A stretch of 64,000 nucleotides of DNA from Alligator mississippiensis (lineage: Eukaryota > Chordata > Crocodylia > Alligatoridae). The position numbers were made by a program, and so were the translations under genes. The notes under the pieces are model-generated. The model was not told the origin of the DNA and did no database searches. It saw only the letters and a list, made by a program, of their open reading frames with translations. The first letter of the stretch is position 1; each line of letters starts with the position of its first letter. The stretch spans positions 41,027,892 to 41,091,891 of the forward strand of contig NC_081835.1 in assembly GCF_030867095.1 (NCBI RefSeq). The letters run 5' to 3'. This document shows, one piece after another, positions 45,606 to 58,118 of this stretch.

Positions 45606-45834
45606 GCACAACTGACATGATGTTCACAGCTTAACAACTGCAGGAAAATGCTGGGAACAATGTCTCTACATGGCCTTATTTGACCTCACAAAAGCCTTCA
45701 ACTTTGTCAACTGAAAAGCATTATAGAGGATCCTTCTGAAGTACAGATGCCCACCAAAATACATCACCATTTCTTGCCTGCTCCATGATGGTATGCAAGT
45801 GGTGGTTCTCAGCAATGGATCTATCACAGATCCC
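45606..45834 (+). mobile_element. LINE-X segment 2
   Basis: Continues the RT of segment 1: TDMMFTA-type motif, then LYMALFDLTKAFNFVN-like residues spread over two frames and VVVLSNGSITDP at 45796-45834. It stops at GATCCC, where the composite insertion begins. Confidence 0.65.
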
Positions 45835-48348
45835 GTTGGCTGGGTCCAGATGAGTGATGACTACATGTCTGTTGTAGCATCTCAAAACAGTTTGAGATGC
45901 CGCAAGAGGCATGTTGGGAAAAATTGTTCTCCACACTGCATATTTACAGTGCGGACTCTAAACTTGATACAGGGAAATCCCAGTATCAAAAAAAAAAGCT
46001 GAAAAAAGTGGTGCAGGCAACTGAAAGCTGGGTCCTCCAGAGAGATGCTCTAGCACCCAGCCAGAACGTCTCTATGCCTGCTGGGTGTCCCTGCTACTCC
46101 AGCACACTGCCTCAATGTGCTGGAGCAAATAGAAGTGGGACAAATCTGGCAGCAGTGGCCCAGCAAGAGCCAGCCCCATCCTACATGAGGGCACATGCCA
46201 GTGGGCCGGGCTGGTACCATGTGCAGCCCTCAGGGGTCTCTGCCAGGACCTGGCCATGAGTGCCCAGACAGCCACTGCTGCTGCTGCTGCAGGGGAGCTG
46301 TGTACCATGTGGGAGTGGGTGGGCAGGGAACCCACCTCTCCCGCACAGTTCCCCCTACCCCACACTCTTCCCCCACCCCCACACAGTCTCTGCACACCCA
46401 TAATCCCCCCACAATCCACTCACAAACCCCCCACCTCTACCCACATACCCACCCATAAACCCCACACCCATAAACCTCTGCACAAGTCCTACATCCACCC
46501 CCAAAGCCCACAACCTCTCCACAAACCCTACGCCCACCCCACACATCCCTTCTCCCCTGATATCCCACATCCCCCCCACAAATCTCACACCCTGTGTGGC
46601 CAGCTGTGAGACAGAACGGGACCTGCTGGCGGGAGCCATGGCTGCAGGGGCAACTGCTACATTGCAGTCCTTCCCTGTGCCCACACCAGTGCCGGGACAT
46701 GAGGCCTCAGCCAAGGGGCCTCTTGGTCCCAGGAACTACTTCAGGGTTGTGATGGGCTGGGGGAAAGGGTGGAGGTGGCAGCAGGTGTGTGTGTGTGTGT
46801 GTGTGTGCGCGAGAGAGAGAGAGAGAGAGGGGGGGGGCTGGGGATGGGGGAGTGCTCTGGGTAGGAGAACCTGCCAGAGCCATGTTTAGAGCCCCCCTAG
46901 AATAGCATGTACAGGGGGAGACTGGTCTGGAAGGGAAGGGGCTTGCCCAGCCCAGTCCCTGAGCCCCAGTTGTGGGCTTCCCAGGGACAACATGGGGATT
47001 GTTGGGGCCTGGGCACAGATGCAGGGAGCAGAACAGCAAGGGCTGGCATTGCTAAGAGTCACAAAGCAGCAGGTGGGACAGCTGCAGCTGGACTCATGTC
47101 TTGGTGCTGAGACAGAGCTGCTGCTGGGAGTGAGCTAGTAGGGGCAGGCAGGGGCTGTAGGTCAGGAGTGAGGGGTGCTGGTGGGGCTGTGGGTTGGGAG
47201 TGAGAGGCACAGGCAAGGGCAGAGGCAAGGCACTGGCATCCCAGTGCTACTCAGAGACCCACATCCTGGTGAGCGAAGGGGGCAGGGTCAGCTCTGATTT
47301 TTCTATGTTAAAAATAAAAAGCAGATGCCAAAGTGTATAGATATTTAGAATTCATTTTATTATGATGATAGAGGCACTGGTAGGCTTCCAAATTGCTCTA
47401 AAATTGTAAATATTGTATATCAATAAAACACTGCCCAACTGATCTCTCTATATATAGTAGCGTTTCATTTTAATTGCAGAATAATGTGGATTTTAATAAG
47501 AGAACTTGGATTTTTTTATCAGAGAATTTGCAATTTTTAAACAGGGAACACCCTGCTGGTGAGGAAAGTGGCAGGACCTGGACAAAGGAGCCTGCCCATG
47601 GCCAGCACCAGGGACCAAGCTGGAGGGCAGGGGAGGTGACTGATCTCCTGGCCATTTGGGGCCAGGAGGACACACTTAAACAGTTCAAAGTGGGCCACTA
47701 CAATGAGCACATCTGGGCGATAGCTGCTCTGATGGCAGAGTGGGAACACCAGAAGACGTGACAGCAGTGCCAGACGAAGGCCAACTGTGCAGCCACAGCC
47801 CACTGGCAGATAGCCCAGAGGAGCAGGAGGCTCTGCTACAGTGCCCATACCACAGCCCAGGTGGCCATGTGGTCCCCATCTGGGTCTGGCAGGCACACAG
47901 CCATGGGGCTGCAGGTTCAAGGGGGCAGATGCTGTTGCAGGTGGCAGCAGGTCACAGATAGGCAGCAGCCCCCACTGCCAGACTGCTGCAGTGGGTAGAG
48001 GTCCAGGGGCCACTCTAGGTTAGGACTGCTTCAGCAGTCCAGCTGGCGTTAGGGGCTAGTGTTCCCTGATACCAACTGGCTAGGCCTCAGAAGCTCCCTG
48101 AGCTCCTCACCAGGGCAGGTTTTTATACTTCTGGGGCCAGCTCAGGTGCTGGCCCCAGCCTCTAGCTCCCCCTGGCTGAAGATCTGGGAGGAGCTTGGCA
48201 GGGTCAGTTTACCCTAAGTGGCACATTTTACCCAACAATAAAGCATATGTTCAGGCACGTGTGCTGAGGCACAAATCCCTGGTACAAATTTGTGCCGCTG
48301 CTATTTGAGCTACTGCAAGCGCATGAGCCTTCATGTGTGGACGTGCCC
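45835..48348. mobile_element. 2.5-kb composite insertion splitting LINE-X
   Basis: LINE-X breaks after ITDP (45834) and resumes with FEVKTGVEQG at 48349, so everything between is inserted. A CCC is repeated at both edges. The right end (CATGTGTGGACGTGCCC) is the MITE terminus seen at 17993 and 2852. The interior holds a perfect hairpin at 45879-45902, a C/A-rich run (46370-46590) that is the complement of the G/T-rich core of the hAT-like copies, a GT/GA microsatellite and an AT-rich segment at 47300-47560. It is probably several elements in one another. Confidence 0.5.
46785..46838 (+). repeat. (GT)n-(GA)n-(G)n compound microsatellite
   Basis: About 11 GT units, GCGC, about 9 GA units and a run of nine G. 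Likely polymorphic. Confidence 0.93.
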
Positions 48349-49475
48349 TTTGAGGTTAAGACAGGAGTTGAGTAAGGCTACATCATCGCCCCAACACTCT
48401 TCTTGACATTCCTTACTGTGATGCTACATCTGACCACCAACAAACTTCCAGTTGTAGTGCAGCTAAACTACCAGATGGATGGTAAACTGTTTCATCTTAG
48501 CTGACTCCAAGCCAAAGCCAAAACCACCCCAACCTCAGTCATCAAACTCCAGTACATTGATGATGCTGTATTCTGTGCTACTTGGAAACAAACCTTTAGG
48601 CAGCTGTCACACTTTTACCAAGGCACACAAGAAAATGCAACTGACATTTAACATTCAGAAGTCTAAGGTCCTCCATCCACAAGCTCTTTACAAGCAGTCC
48701 CCAGCTCCACTAATTCAAATTTATGGTAAGACTGAAGAACTTTGAGTATTTTTCGTACCTCAGGAGCCCTCTCTCGCAGAAAGCTGACATTGATGAAGAA
48801 ATCCAACATCACTACAAATGTGCAAATGAAGCCTTCAGACATCTGAGAAAACAGGTTTTCAAAGATCCCCACCTTCCTGTATGGAGCTGAGCCGTGGACG
48901 ATGTACAGGACACACATCAAGTCACTGCCACAGTTCTTCCTGCCTTTGAATCCAATGGGAAGATAGACACACCAACATTAGCATCCTCTCACAAGCAAAT
49001 ACCATGAGGATCAAGGTGATGATCATCCAATATCAACTTTGCTGGGCTGGCCACATCATCCAGATGTCCAACTCCAGACTCCCAAAGTAAATCTTATTCT
49101 CCCAGCTCAGTCAGGAACACGATCAAGAGGAAGGCAGAGAAAGTGCTTCAAGGATGTCCTCAAGGCCAAATTGAAAAAATGCAATATTGACATCAACTCA
49201 TGGGAAACTATCACTCAGGACTGCCCCCAAATGGAGGAAGGGTCTGCTAAAAGGATCTCAGTACTTTGAAAGCTTATGATGACAACAGAAGATGGAAAAG
49301 TGGGAGTGGCAGAAACATGTTGCAGACCAAATCAAGAATCTGGAGCTACTCACCCCACATGGAAACACATGCCCAAGTTGTAACAGTCTTTTGATCTTGG
49401 ATTGGCCTTATCAGCCATTTTCAGACCCACAGATAAGACATTCATGGAAGACAATCATCCTCGACTAAGGGGGAT
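48349..49475 (+). mobile_element. LINE-X segment 3, RT to 3' end
   Basis: Reads EVKTGVEQGYIIAPTLFLTF, LQYIDDAVFC (the RT catalytic D-D box), then AHTRSRGRQRKCFKDVLKAK-type C-terminal sequence with LKKCNIDINSWETITQD. It ends in CAATCATCCTCGACTAAGGG. Together with segments 1 and 2 it gives one LINE-X insertion of about 1.55 kb, with frame changes and stops. Confidence 0.75.
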
Positions 49476-49958
49476 GAAACATTGCCTGGCTGCTGTTCTT
49501 CTGGCCCAGAGAGCAGCAGCAGCAGCCCAATGAAGCAGGCAGTTGAACCCTTCCTTGCCTATTACCATGGGACAGACAGTGCAGGCAGTCACTAATAGCA
49601 GGGGATGGGACGGAGGCAGTGGGCTGGATCTGGACCAGCAGGGGAGGTGGGCAGGTGGCATGTTTACATTAAGGTGTAGACTTAGTGCAACACAAGCTGT
49701 GTGGCATGGATCAGTGATTATCCTGCCCTGGAGTAGCCTAAATTTGAGCCCATAATGAGTGTTTAAAACCAGTTTCAGGTGTTGATGTGCAGACATCCCA
49801 GGGCCAAAAGCTCCAGGAGCTGCCCAAAATGACCATGTAACAATACCCTAAGACAGGACTCCAGAGGCTCCTTGCTACTCTAGGAAAACTGCCCACACAG
49901 GCTCTTCTGTGCCTCCTACTCTTTTACTTTCGCTGGATTTGCAGTCCTGCCATTAAAT
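49476..49958. other. No recognisable gene
   Basis: Unassigned stretch between the LINE-X 3' end and a hAT-like element. A GTGTAGACTTAG-like and GTGCAGACATCCC-like pair at 49670 and 49788 hints at an old MITE but is too weak to call. Confidence 0.4.
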
Positions 49959-51640
49959 CAGGGGTGGGCAATTATTTTGACTGGAGGGCTACTTAATGAG
50001 TTTTGGTGAGCTGTCGAGGGCTGCAAGGGTAGTCCTGCCCCTTGACAGATGTCCTGTCCCCACGGTTTCCACCTTGGGACCTGAAGTCCTGCCCCTAACC
50101 CCTGACCTTTGCCACTGGATGTCCCTCCCCTTGCTCCCTGAAGTACTCCTTTGTGGGGGAGGGAGGAGGTTTGTGGGGGAGGGAAGGGGTGGGGGGAAGG
50201 TTGCCATCTTAGAACCAGAAAAAAATTATCATATACTAAAAATTAAACATCTACTATAACATATTTTAATTTTATTTTTTTAAATATTTTGTCCTGATTT
50301 ATGTGTTTGTGTAGTGTATATAGAAGCAATTGCATAATAGCTCAGAATTATATCTTACTTTTGTATATTGTGTGGGAAGGTAGTGGGGTATTTGGAGGGG
50401 AGTGGTGTGTATGTGGTTGGGGGACTGTGTGGTTGGGGAGTGTCTGCGTGTGTGCGGTGGGGTATCGGTATGATAGAGGGCAAGGGGTGTGTGTGGTGTA
50501 GAGGGTGTGTGTGTGCAGGGGAGGGTGTGGGCATGTGTATGGGTGTGTGTGGGGTATGTGTGTGGGGGGGTCCCTAGAGCTGCATGTGGTGGCAGGCGGT
50601 GGGGCCAGCCCAGCTGGGCCACATAGCGCACAGCTCCCCAGGCACTGGTGAGACCAGAGCTGGAGTACTGCGTTCAGTTCTGGGCGCTGTGCTTTAACAA
50701 GGATGTGGTAAAGCTAAAGAGAGTCCAGAGAAGGGCCACCCATATGATCTCAGACTTTCACAGCAAGCCATACGAAGGAAGGCTGAGGGACCTGGGACTC
50801 TTCAGCCTGGAAAAGAGAAGGCTGAGAGGGGACCGGGTAGCAGCTTAGCGCTACATCAGGGGAATATATCAAGGGCTTGGCAAACAACTGTTCACTAGGG
50901 CAGGCTTGGGGAAAACCAGGAGTAATGGCCACTAACTCTTGGAAGACTGTTTCAGGCTCAACATTAGGAAAAACTTCTTCACAGTTAAGAGTGTCCAGAC
51001 TGTAGAATCAGCTCCCTCCAGAGGTGGTGCAATCACCTACCCTGGAAATCTCCAAAAGGAGACTGGACAGACACGTTGCTGGGGTCACCTGACCCCCAGT
51101 TGTCTTTCCTGACTGGTGCAGGGGGCTGGACCCGATGACCTTCCGAGGTCCCTTCCAGCCCCTTGCAATCCAGCCCCTATGAAAAATCCTACCCATGTTC
51201 CTGACCACACATGGCGGCAGCGTGCGGGGCCAGCCTGGCCCAGTCCCACAATGCACGACTCCCTGTGCTCCACCAATGGGAGTCCCTGGCCCTGGTGGGG
51301 TCCTTACCTGAATTTCCACTCTTGCAGGGAGGGAGGGATGGGAAACAGCCACAGGGTTGCCAGGCAAAAGCCTCTGCAAGGCAGAAGTTTCTTGTCTCCC
51401 CTATCTGGGGGCTGGGAAGGTTAGGCCAGGCTGGAGCGGGAGTTGGTTGCTCAGGAACCAGAGCCGGAGCTGTTGCTCCAGTGGGCACCCACGTCTCCTG
51501 TATGGAGGTGCTGGCTTTCAGAAGGGCAGCCGAGGTCCAGGGCTGGTGATAATGGTCTTTCTGCTTTCAGAGGGGCCCTGTGGGCCAGATGGTATTGCCT
51601 GGTGGGCTGGATTCACCCCACGGGCTGCATTAAATAGACT
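49959..51640 (+). mobile_element. hAT-like element, copy 2, with CR1 inside
   Basis: Starts CAGGGGTGGGCAATTATTTT and runs in parallel with copies 1 and 3 (CTGGAGGGCTACTTAATGAG, ATACTAAAAATTAAACATCT, TTGTCCTGATTTATGTGTTT). A G/T-rich core follows at 50370-50580. A CR1 3' part (50646-51186) interrupts it. The right end near 51640 is inferred from GGGCTGGATTCACCCCACGG, a mirror of the usual hAT right arm. Confidence 0.62.
50646..51186 (+). mobile_element. CR1 LINE 3' part inside hAT-like copy 2
   Basis: Reads [34 protein letters not shown] and [20 protein letters not shown], then passes through a stop and a frame change to the 3' UTR GATGACCTTCCGAGGTCCC and CCCCTATGAAAAA. 5' truncated. It postdates the hAT-like element. 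Confidence 0.88.
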
Positions 51641-52256
51641 TTATATTTTGTAAGCCCCAGAATAAAGAGCTGCAGACAAAGGGAGCAAACCCATGTTCAC
51701 CCTAATGCCAAACACAAGTAGCTTTGATTACTCTCTTTGCTTGGTCTGTGCATCCATCCCAATCTTCTCCAGCACTCAGACTCAGGGAAGCTCATAGAAG
51801 GGATGTTTCCCTTGCAGAATGAGGAAGGCTGTTTCTCCAGTGTCTACCAAGCCAAGGAAGTATGCCACTGGGTCTGCCTGCTATTAAGAGACAGGATTCG
51901 GGAAAGATGAGCCAGAGTACAGCAGTAGCCCTTGAAGGGACAACTGCTAACAGAGAGGATCTTGGCATTCCCACCAAGACACCGCTCTTGCTACACCTAT
52001 CCTGTGAGCCAGATGAGTGGTGTGGGGCTGGTTTGAGAGCTGGATCAGGCCCATAGATTCTCCTCCCTTTTCCTTTCTGAGCATACTGGATCCAGTGGCT
52101 GCTCTGGCTAGTCTGAGATCCATGCTAAGGCCCCTCGGCCAGAGTCTGTCACATGTGACATGCATTTCGGCTGCTCTAGGATCCATGTGTGCTGTATCAA
52201 ATATACTTGGGTAGGGGTATGCGGTTAGAGACCCACACCGTGCCCTGTATGGGTCT
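51641..52256. other. No recognisable gene
   Basis: Unassigned sequence of ordinary composition. No coding frame, MITE end or LINE part recognised. Confidence 0.4.
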
Positions 52257-52264
52257 GCTCAGAC

Positions 52265-52451
52265 CAGGGGTGGGCAAAATGTGGCCCGGGGGCTGGATGC
52301 AGCCCGCCAGGCCATTTTATCCGGCCCACGGGGCCCCTAAAACATTTAGAAAATTAATATTTATCTGCCCTGGACTGCCTGTTATGTAGCCCTTGATGGC
52401 TCAGTGAAACTCAGTAAGCGGCCCTCTGCCCAAAATAATTACCTGCCCCCA
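52265..52451. mobile_element. hAT MITE with perfect 8-bp target duplication
   Basis: A 187-bp element beginning CAGGGGTGGGCAAAATGTGG and ending CCCAAAATAATTACCTGCCC plus CCA. GCTCAGAC is duplicated exactly at 52257-52264 and 52452-52459. The interior includes the GGCCCGGGGGCTGGATGCAG-type arm common in reptile hAT elements. The intact duplication suggests modest age. Confidence 0.9.
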
Positions 52452-52459
52452 GCTCAGAC

Positions 52460-55124
52460 CCAGGGGTAGCACTGGGGACTGGATGGCAGGGCTTTGTGGG
52501 CTGGATCCAGTCTGCAGGCCTTATGTTTGATACCCCTGTGCTGCACCTTCTAGCTATTTCCAAGCAGTAATTCCACAGGGCAGCTACCCTCTTTGCCAGG
52601 AGCTGGGAAACGAAAGAGGGACTCAGGTTGTACCAAAAGCTATAAGGGAAAGTAGAGCTCTCAGCTTGTTCCTGATCTTAGAAAACCGAAGGCAGAGGCA
52701 ACACTGCGAGGGAGTGAGCTTCGGTAGCAAAATTAACTTGAAAGTACAAAATTAACTCTACCCGCAGACTCTAAAAAAGGCCTTGTTTCTGCTTTTTGTA
52801 GCAAACACACCCTTTTGTAATGGGATCAGGGCTAGGTGCCTGAGGCTCTAAATGAAATAGCAGTTTAGTAATACCCCCAAAAAACTCTGAAGAGTTTCAA
52901 TTTAAATGCAGCAGGTGTCAAGAAGGGAGTTACCTGACACTCATCAGTCATAATGAATGCTTCCATAAGGAATCCATAAATAGAGGAGCTCTGCATAGAA
53001 TCCTCCACCTCCTGTCATAGCTGAACCTACGAGTATATAGTGTGCAATGCAGAGGAAAGGAGGTATCGTACCCACTGATATCTTGCTCAGCCAGCATCAC
53101 ACTATACCTGTTCTGTAGTGAAAGGAAATGCAGTGGGCCTGGGGAGTCTTATCAGCTGTCACACCAGGTACTCCCCTCCCTCCTGCTCCCAATTCCTCAA
53201 GTGCGATAGAGGAGCTGCTCCTTAGCTATGGCTGGGCACAGCATGGAGGGCTAGGTTTGGAGCACACCCACAGAAGGCCCATCTCTCATACTTTACTTGC
53301 CCCTTGAAAATAAAATACCAAATAGCCTTTTTTTTTTTAATGCTACCACTTTCTCATTCTCTCCACATGCTTCCTTTGTACACAGTGGGATTAACACTCT
53401 GCTGAGCAATCCCATTCGCAGCCTTAGGGTACAGCAGGATCCACAACCCAAGGATAGGTTCAGGAAAAGTCAAGCTCACACTTGCTAAATGCAGTTGGCA
53501 GCAGCTGGGCTGCGCTACCTGTTACCTACCTCTAAGAAAGCATGTTCTTCATAGCAAGAATGAGCATCGCTTTCCTGTCTGCATCAGTCAGCTGCCTGGC
53601 AGCTATGCAAACATTTAGGCAGTGCTTCTCACTAGCCTGGCATTCAGGCCAGGTTAAAATCAATTAATACAATATTTTAGAAAGCAGACAGGTCACAGTC
53701 AGAAGGTATTCTTTGCTGTTGTAATGGCAGCAGCTTATTTCAACTTATCTAGAATACAAGTAGATTTTCTCTATCTTCCACTCTGAAACTTGCCTCTCAA
53801 AATTGTCCAGTTGCTGCATGAAACTGTGCTTTAGACATACCATCACCTGCGTTTCAGGAATGCTACACGATGTCCACAGAAAATGGAAGTCACATTAACA
53901 GCACCCTGGGATGCACGTCCAATGTGTCAGGGACAAAATTAGCACTGCCTGATATCCATTAGCTGCTTTGCAGCACCCTTCAGCTGGCCTCAGAGAACTT
54001 CTCAGCACAGCCAACACCTGGAGGATGACCTCCACCTCCATCCCCTCTGCAGGCCTGAGTGACACTAGGGGCTGAGCAGGGCTAGCCAGCGTTCAGTGAA
54101 TCATTGGCAACACTTGTTTTTTGTATACTGCCTATTTTGCCAGCCATGCAAGCAGATCCCAGTGTTCTCAAGTTTCATTTTCCTATGGCTTGACATTTTA
54201 AATTGCAATTGATCTGCTTAGCTGTAAATGGTCACACAAGTCACATAGCATAGCTTCTGGCTGCTGGTAGGGAAAATTTTGTGTTGTGAAAAACAACTTG
54301 AAACAGTTGTGAGTAACACTGATTTTCTATGAACAGCTGTATTAGTAAAACTCAATGGCTTGAACAGCAGGGAGCAAACCAAGCCACTGCCAAACCCTGC
54401 CAGGTGCAACATTCAAACCAGCCTCCATGGAGATTTACGGAAACTGGTTTAACTGGAACGGAATTTAAACCTAGTTAAATGATGTCTCGAATTCCTGTCT
54501 CCCTTCAGATGCAGTCAGAAAAGCGGTTCTCTCAGGCCATGGTTTGCTGCCCACACTAAATCTGCTCTGTGGAGACAGAAGGCCAAGTGCTGAGGTCTAC
54601 CCTGAGTGGGATCAGCAGGAGGGTTATTTCAGTGTCAGTGAGGGCAGGGTAAAGCCCCACAGCCTCAGACCCTTTCATTAGGTGCTTTTGGGAGAACAGA
54701 GTTCTCTTCAGTAACCACAGAGAGCAGTAACTGTCCTCTGTTGCCTGTTTGACTGTCACGATGCAGATACACCTCACTGCTCACCGGGGAGGCTAGCACG
54801 TACATGAAGTCACCAACACACCACACCTCATGCTTTGGCTCTTGCATCACTAGACACTAACCAGGGGACACTGGAACTCTGTTGCATGCAAAGGCTGCCT
54901 ACGACAGAGCAAATCTTCAGATTTCTCACAAAGGACTGGAGAGGCACTCCCCAGAGAGTCTGCTTTGCCACTGATAACACCTGCTGGGCCCAGGAAGCTT
55001 GCAGACAGGATCAAGATCTGCTCTTGCTTTAGTACTTCTTGTTGGGATCAATTCTCAGTTGCAGGATGCGACTCCTCAGTGGTGGGGACAAAGAGAAGCT
55101 GAGGAAGTGCTCGCAAGCCCACTG
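52460..55124. other. Intergenic sequence downstream of DAG1, no gene seen
   Basis: No frame longer than about 75 codons and no clear repeat family, apart from a T-run at 53329. This is the most repeat-poor part of the left flank, so conserved non-coding elements could lie here. In human the gene next to the DAG1 3' end is BSN; no BSN-like exon is visible. Confidence 0.45.
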
Positions 55125-55145
55125 GTTTGTAGTAAAGTACACTGG

Positions 55146-55151
55146 TTTATT
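55146..55151 (-). terminator. DAG1: Poly(A) signal AATAAA for DAG1
   Basis: Minus strand reads CAACTAAATAAACCAGTGTA. It is the best placed AATAAA on this strand downstream of the stop codon. Confidence 0.6.
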
Positions 55152-55793
55152 TAGTTGATATCTTTCTTTACAGAATGCAGAAAACACATCTTTAAAATGA
55201 TATAAGGAAATAAAAACACATCAGTGGTTGGTGAACACTTTTTAATACAAGATTCTCTCAACATTACAGTGTCTAGTGGCATAAATAAACAGCACTGGCG
55301 CTAAGGGGAAGGCGGCCGATGAGAATGCCATTATTATTATTATTCTGTTCACTGCCCCTTCGCCTCCAGTTTCTATGGTGACAGGTAGGCCCAGGCCTGA
55401 CAGGGTTTGCGCTTGCGCATGGCCAGTCTGGAGTGGTTGCAGTTGCTAGGGACAACAGCACTGTTTGGAAGGCCTTTCCAAATTGCAGCATTCAGGCTTA
55501 CGAGGTTTTTGTGTGTAGATAGCTTCAGGTCTGCTGGATAGGCATCTGAGATGCAACCCTGTCAGCTCAGACCTCAACACAGCTACTTCTGGCACAACTG
55601 ACTGGGGGGGAGAAGGGGGTAACCCTCTCATAGACACATCTCTAGTCTCAGCACAAAACAATCGGAGCATTCTGGGTGACAGAGCAGGGCATGACAATCT
55701 ACCACCCCTTCCCCAGAGATCAGCAGGACAAGATGACCCTTGGACCTCTCCTGGGAAGCTTGCACAACTCAAATACAAGCCAATGCTCTAGCT

Positions 55794-56046
55794 CAGTGGG
55801 TGCTAACCCTTTTGGCAGGCATGCCACAAATTAGGCCCAAACCCTCCTCAAGTGCCATGCCAATTTCCTTCCCCTGCTTGACTTGCTGCTCTGCTTTCTG
55901 CTCCCTGCCCTGTGCTCCCTGCCTGTCCTTCTTTCTGCTCCCTGTTCTAATCTGCTACTGAGCTGCCTGTCCCTTTCCTGATCATGTGCGCCACATGCAA
56001 AGGCTGCCTGTGCCACTTGTGGCGCACATGCCGCAGGTTGGCCACT
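55794..56046. mobile_element. hAT-like MITE within the DAG1 3' UTR
   Basis: The left end CAGTGGGTGCTAACCCTTTT and the complement of the right end AGTGGCCAACCTGCGGCATG are inverted variants, both running into GCATG(C/T)G.CCACAA. Flanks CTAGCT and CTAGCA are similar but not a clean 8-bp duplication. It would be transcribed as part of the DAG1 mRNA. Confidence 0.5.
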
Positions 56047-56901
56047 CTAGCACTCCTGCACAGAGGGAGGAAAGGAAGAGTGGCATTTGTACTGTGTGGC
56101 ATTTTGCAACTGCATGCCTGTAAAGCCAGAAAGAGTAAAAACTTGCCTGAGGTTGTATCAAATGGGCACTGCCACCAATTGCTGACCCTCCACTCTACCT
56201 GGAGGTGCAGAAGCAAACAGACTGTGGAGCCAAGGAGGGCCTAACAAAATTAGACATGGTGTTTGTTTTAACTGACAAGATCTCTAAGCAGAGAAAAGGC
56301 TTGATGGTAAAAGCCACCCTAGCAAGTAGGAGCTGAAGGTCATTTTAACCATTCATCCATTAGTGTGTAACAGGCCATGTCAGCACACAAACATACTTTG
56401 CAAAACAGTCAATATGGCTTAAAGTGTCTGCTTGGTGTGCAAAGTCAGCCAGAGTCTGCCCAGCCCTAGCCCTGGCCAGGGCAGGGACACATTATTGCAA
56501 AGGGTTTTTTCCTCCCTCTAAATGTACCAAAAATAGTTCTCAAACGGTCAAGAAAAATCCATGCTTAAAATGATTTAGTCCAAAGGAAAAAAACAAAGGA
56601 GCAGCCTATGGGGCAACTCCAATCTTGCAGGAGAAACAGGTGGAAGTTCATTTTAAAAAGGCAAGAAACCTAGACGTCTCTAATACTTAACAATGACTAT
56701 GAGAGACAGAACTTAAAGTGAGCAAAGCAGTCAGTCCCATTGCAGTGATACTAAGAAGCTGAGCTCATACAAACTGCTGTCAGCGTTACCATTTTTAATT
56801 ATTTTTTAATAAAACAATTTGAGGCTGTATCAAAAATTTAGTAAAAAATTAGATTTGAGAATTCACTGATTTGTACTATGAACTATTCTGGCGCTTTTTC
56901 T

Positions 56902-56980
56902 TTCCAACCACCTGACAGCTATGCTGGCGTCCATGTGCGCAGAAGAGACTGGTGGGGGCGCACAGCATAGGTGGTTGGAA
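56902..56980. repeat. Imperfect inverted repeat in DAG1 3' UTR
   Basis: TTCCAACCACCT, TATGCTG and GTGCGC at 56902-56940 pair in order with GCGCAC, CAGCATA and AGGTGGTTGGAA at 56958-56980. Two bulges (6 and 8 nt) lie in the first arm. It would give a stable stem in the mRNA, or mark a small MITE. Confidence 0.7.
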
Positions 56981-58118
56981 GAGCCAGAGGGGATGGAGGA
57001 GAGAGGCTGTTCCAATACTATGCTCAGGGAGGAGTCTTAAAATGAGGATATAGCATCACACTACATAAAAATATTGCATCTTCACTAAAATACCTCATGG
57101 AGTGTTTCAAAAACCAGTGCTTGCTGTTTAAATGGAGAAGTCAATGCAATGAAAAACCTTCTCCTGTTCCTGCCAGACCCCACTTCTGATGGTTTGCAGA
57201 CACCACTACATGCCCCCACAGTGAAGATGAAGCACTGTTGCTGCAGCCACCCCTCTGAGCATGACTGAGCTTTGCTCTTTGTTAACAAATTAGTTCTTTT
57301 CCAAGCTAAGCTGAGCTATTCATCTCCAAGCTCTGTTTTCTAGTACCATGGCAAGGTGGATACAAGCAGGCCATCAACAGCACCCTAATGTGCAGGGTAC
57401 TTTCTCTCTGCTTCACAGAGATGCCCAAAGTTAGTTTGACTAAACTAATGACTGTACTTTATAATACATGTAAAAATAGGATTTCCTTGATAAAAAAAAC
57501 CCACTATCCCTAGATCCATTCTTTAACTGGATTTGAAACACTCCTGGAGCTTATTTTTAGCAAAGCCCTACCCCTCCCCTGTCCCCAAAACTATACATAC
57601 AAGTTTAGGTAAACAGCAGATTAAATGTAAAAACTTAACGGAGTTCAGAAAGTCCCTTGAATTTAATTACTTGTAGGCTACCTTTCATGTTATGTCCTGT
57701 AGCTAGACACACGTGAATAGAAAAAACAGTACAGTTAGTGTTAAAGGCAAACAGCAGAGACCCAGAGTGCCACCCCCAGTGCTGCCTGCATGTTCGTCCA
57801 TCCATCCATGCCCCTTTGCTCAAGTCCGCGTATGCTTTGAGAAGCCTGCTGTCAGAAATACCTTTGAGCCAAGAAGAAATTTTTCTATGAATAAAATAAA
57901 ATAAAAGCTGTTAGGCAAAAATAAAACAAGTGTCCTCAAAGTTCCACAAGCACTCAGGTGTAGTGAAGGTATCTGGAGGGGGGCTGCTCAGGAGCTGGCT
58001 GGATCTGGGATTCTGAGTGTTGGTTTCTGGCTGGCAATGGATCTACAGGCCATCCATCCCCACAGACAGCACGGGTGTGGAACTAGAGGCCCCTTCTCCG
58101 CACAGAGTCTGCTGCTCA

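Larger units (their letters stand above)
55125..58118 (-). other. DAG1: DAG1 3' untranslated region
   Basis: It extends about 3 kb from the stop codon (58121-58119) to a predicted cleavage site near 55125, 20 nt past an AATAAA. This length fits the roughly 2.7-kb 3' UTR of mammalian DAG1. It contains a hAT-like insertion (55794-56046), a strong hairpin (56902-56980) and an (ATT)5 run near 55329. The end is inferred from the poly(A) signal and expected length; no transcript evidence is available here. Confidence 0.6.

Noticed and set aside
52460-55124. BSN exons expected next to the DAG1 3' end by mammalian synteny
   Set aside because: No frame resembling bassoon zinc-finger or coding sequence was found on either strand.
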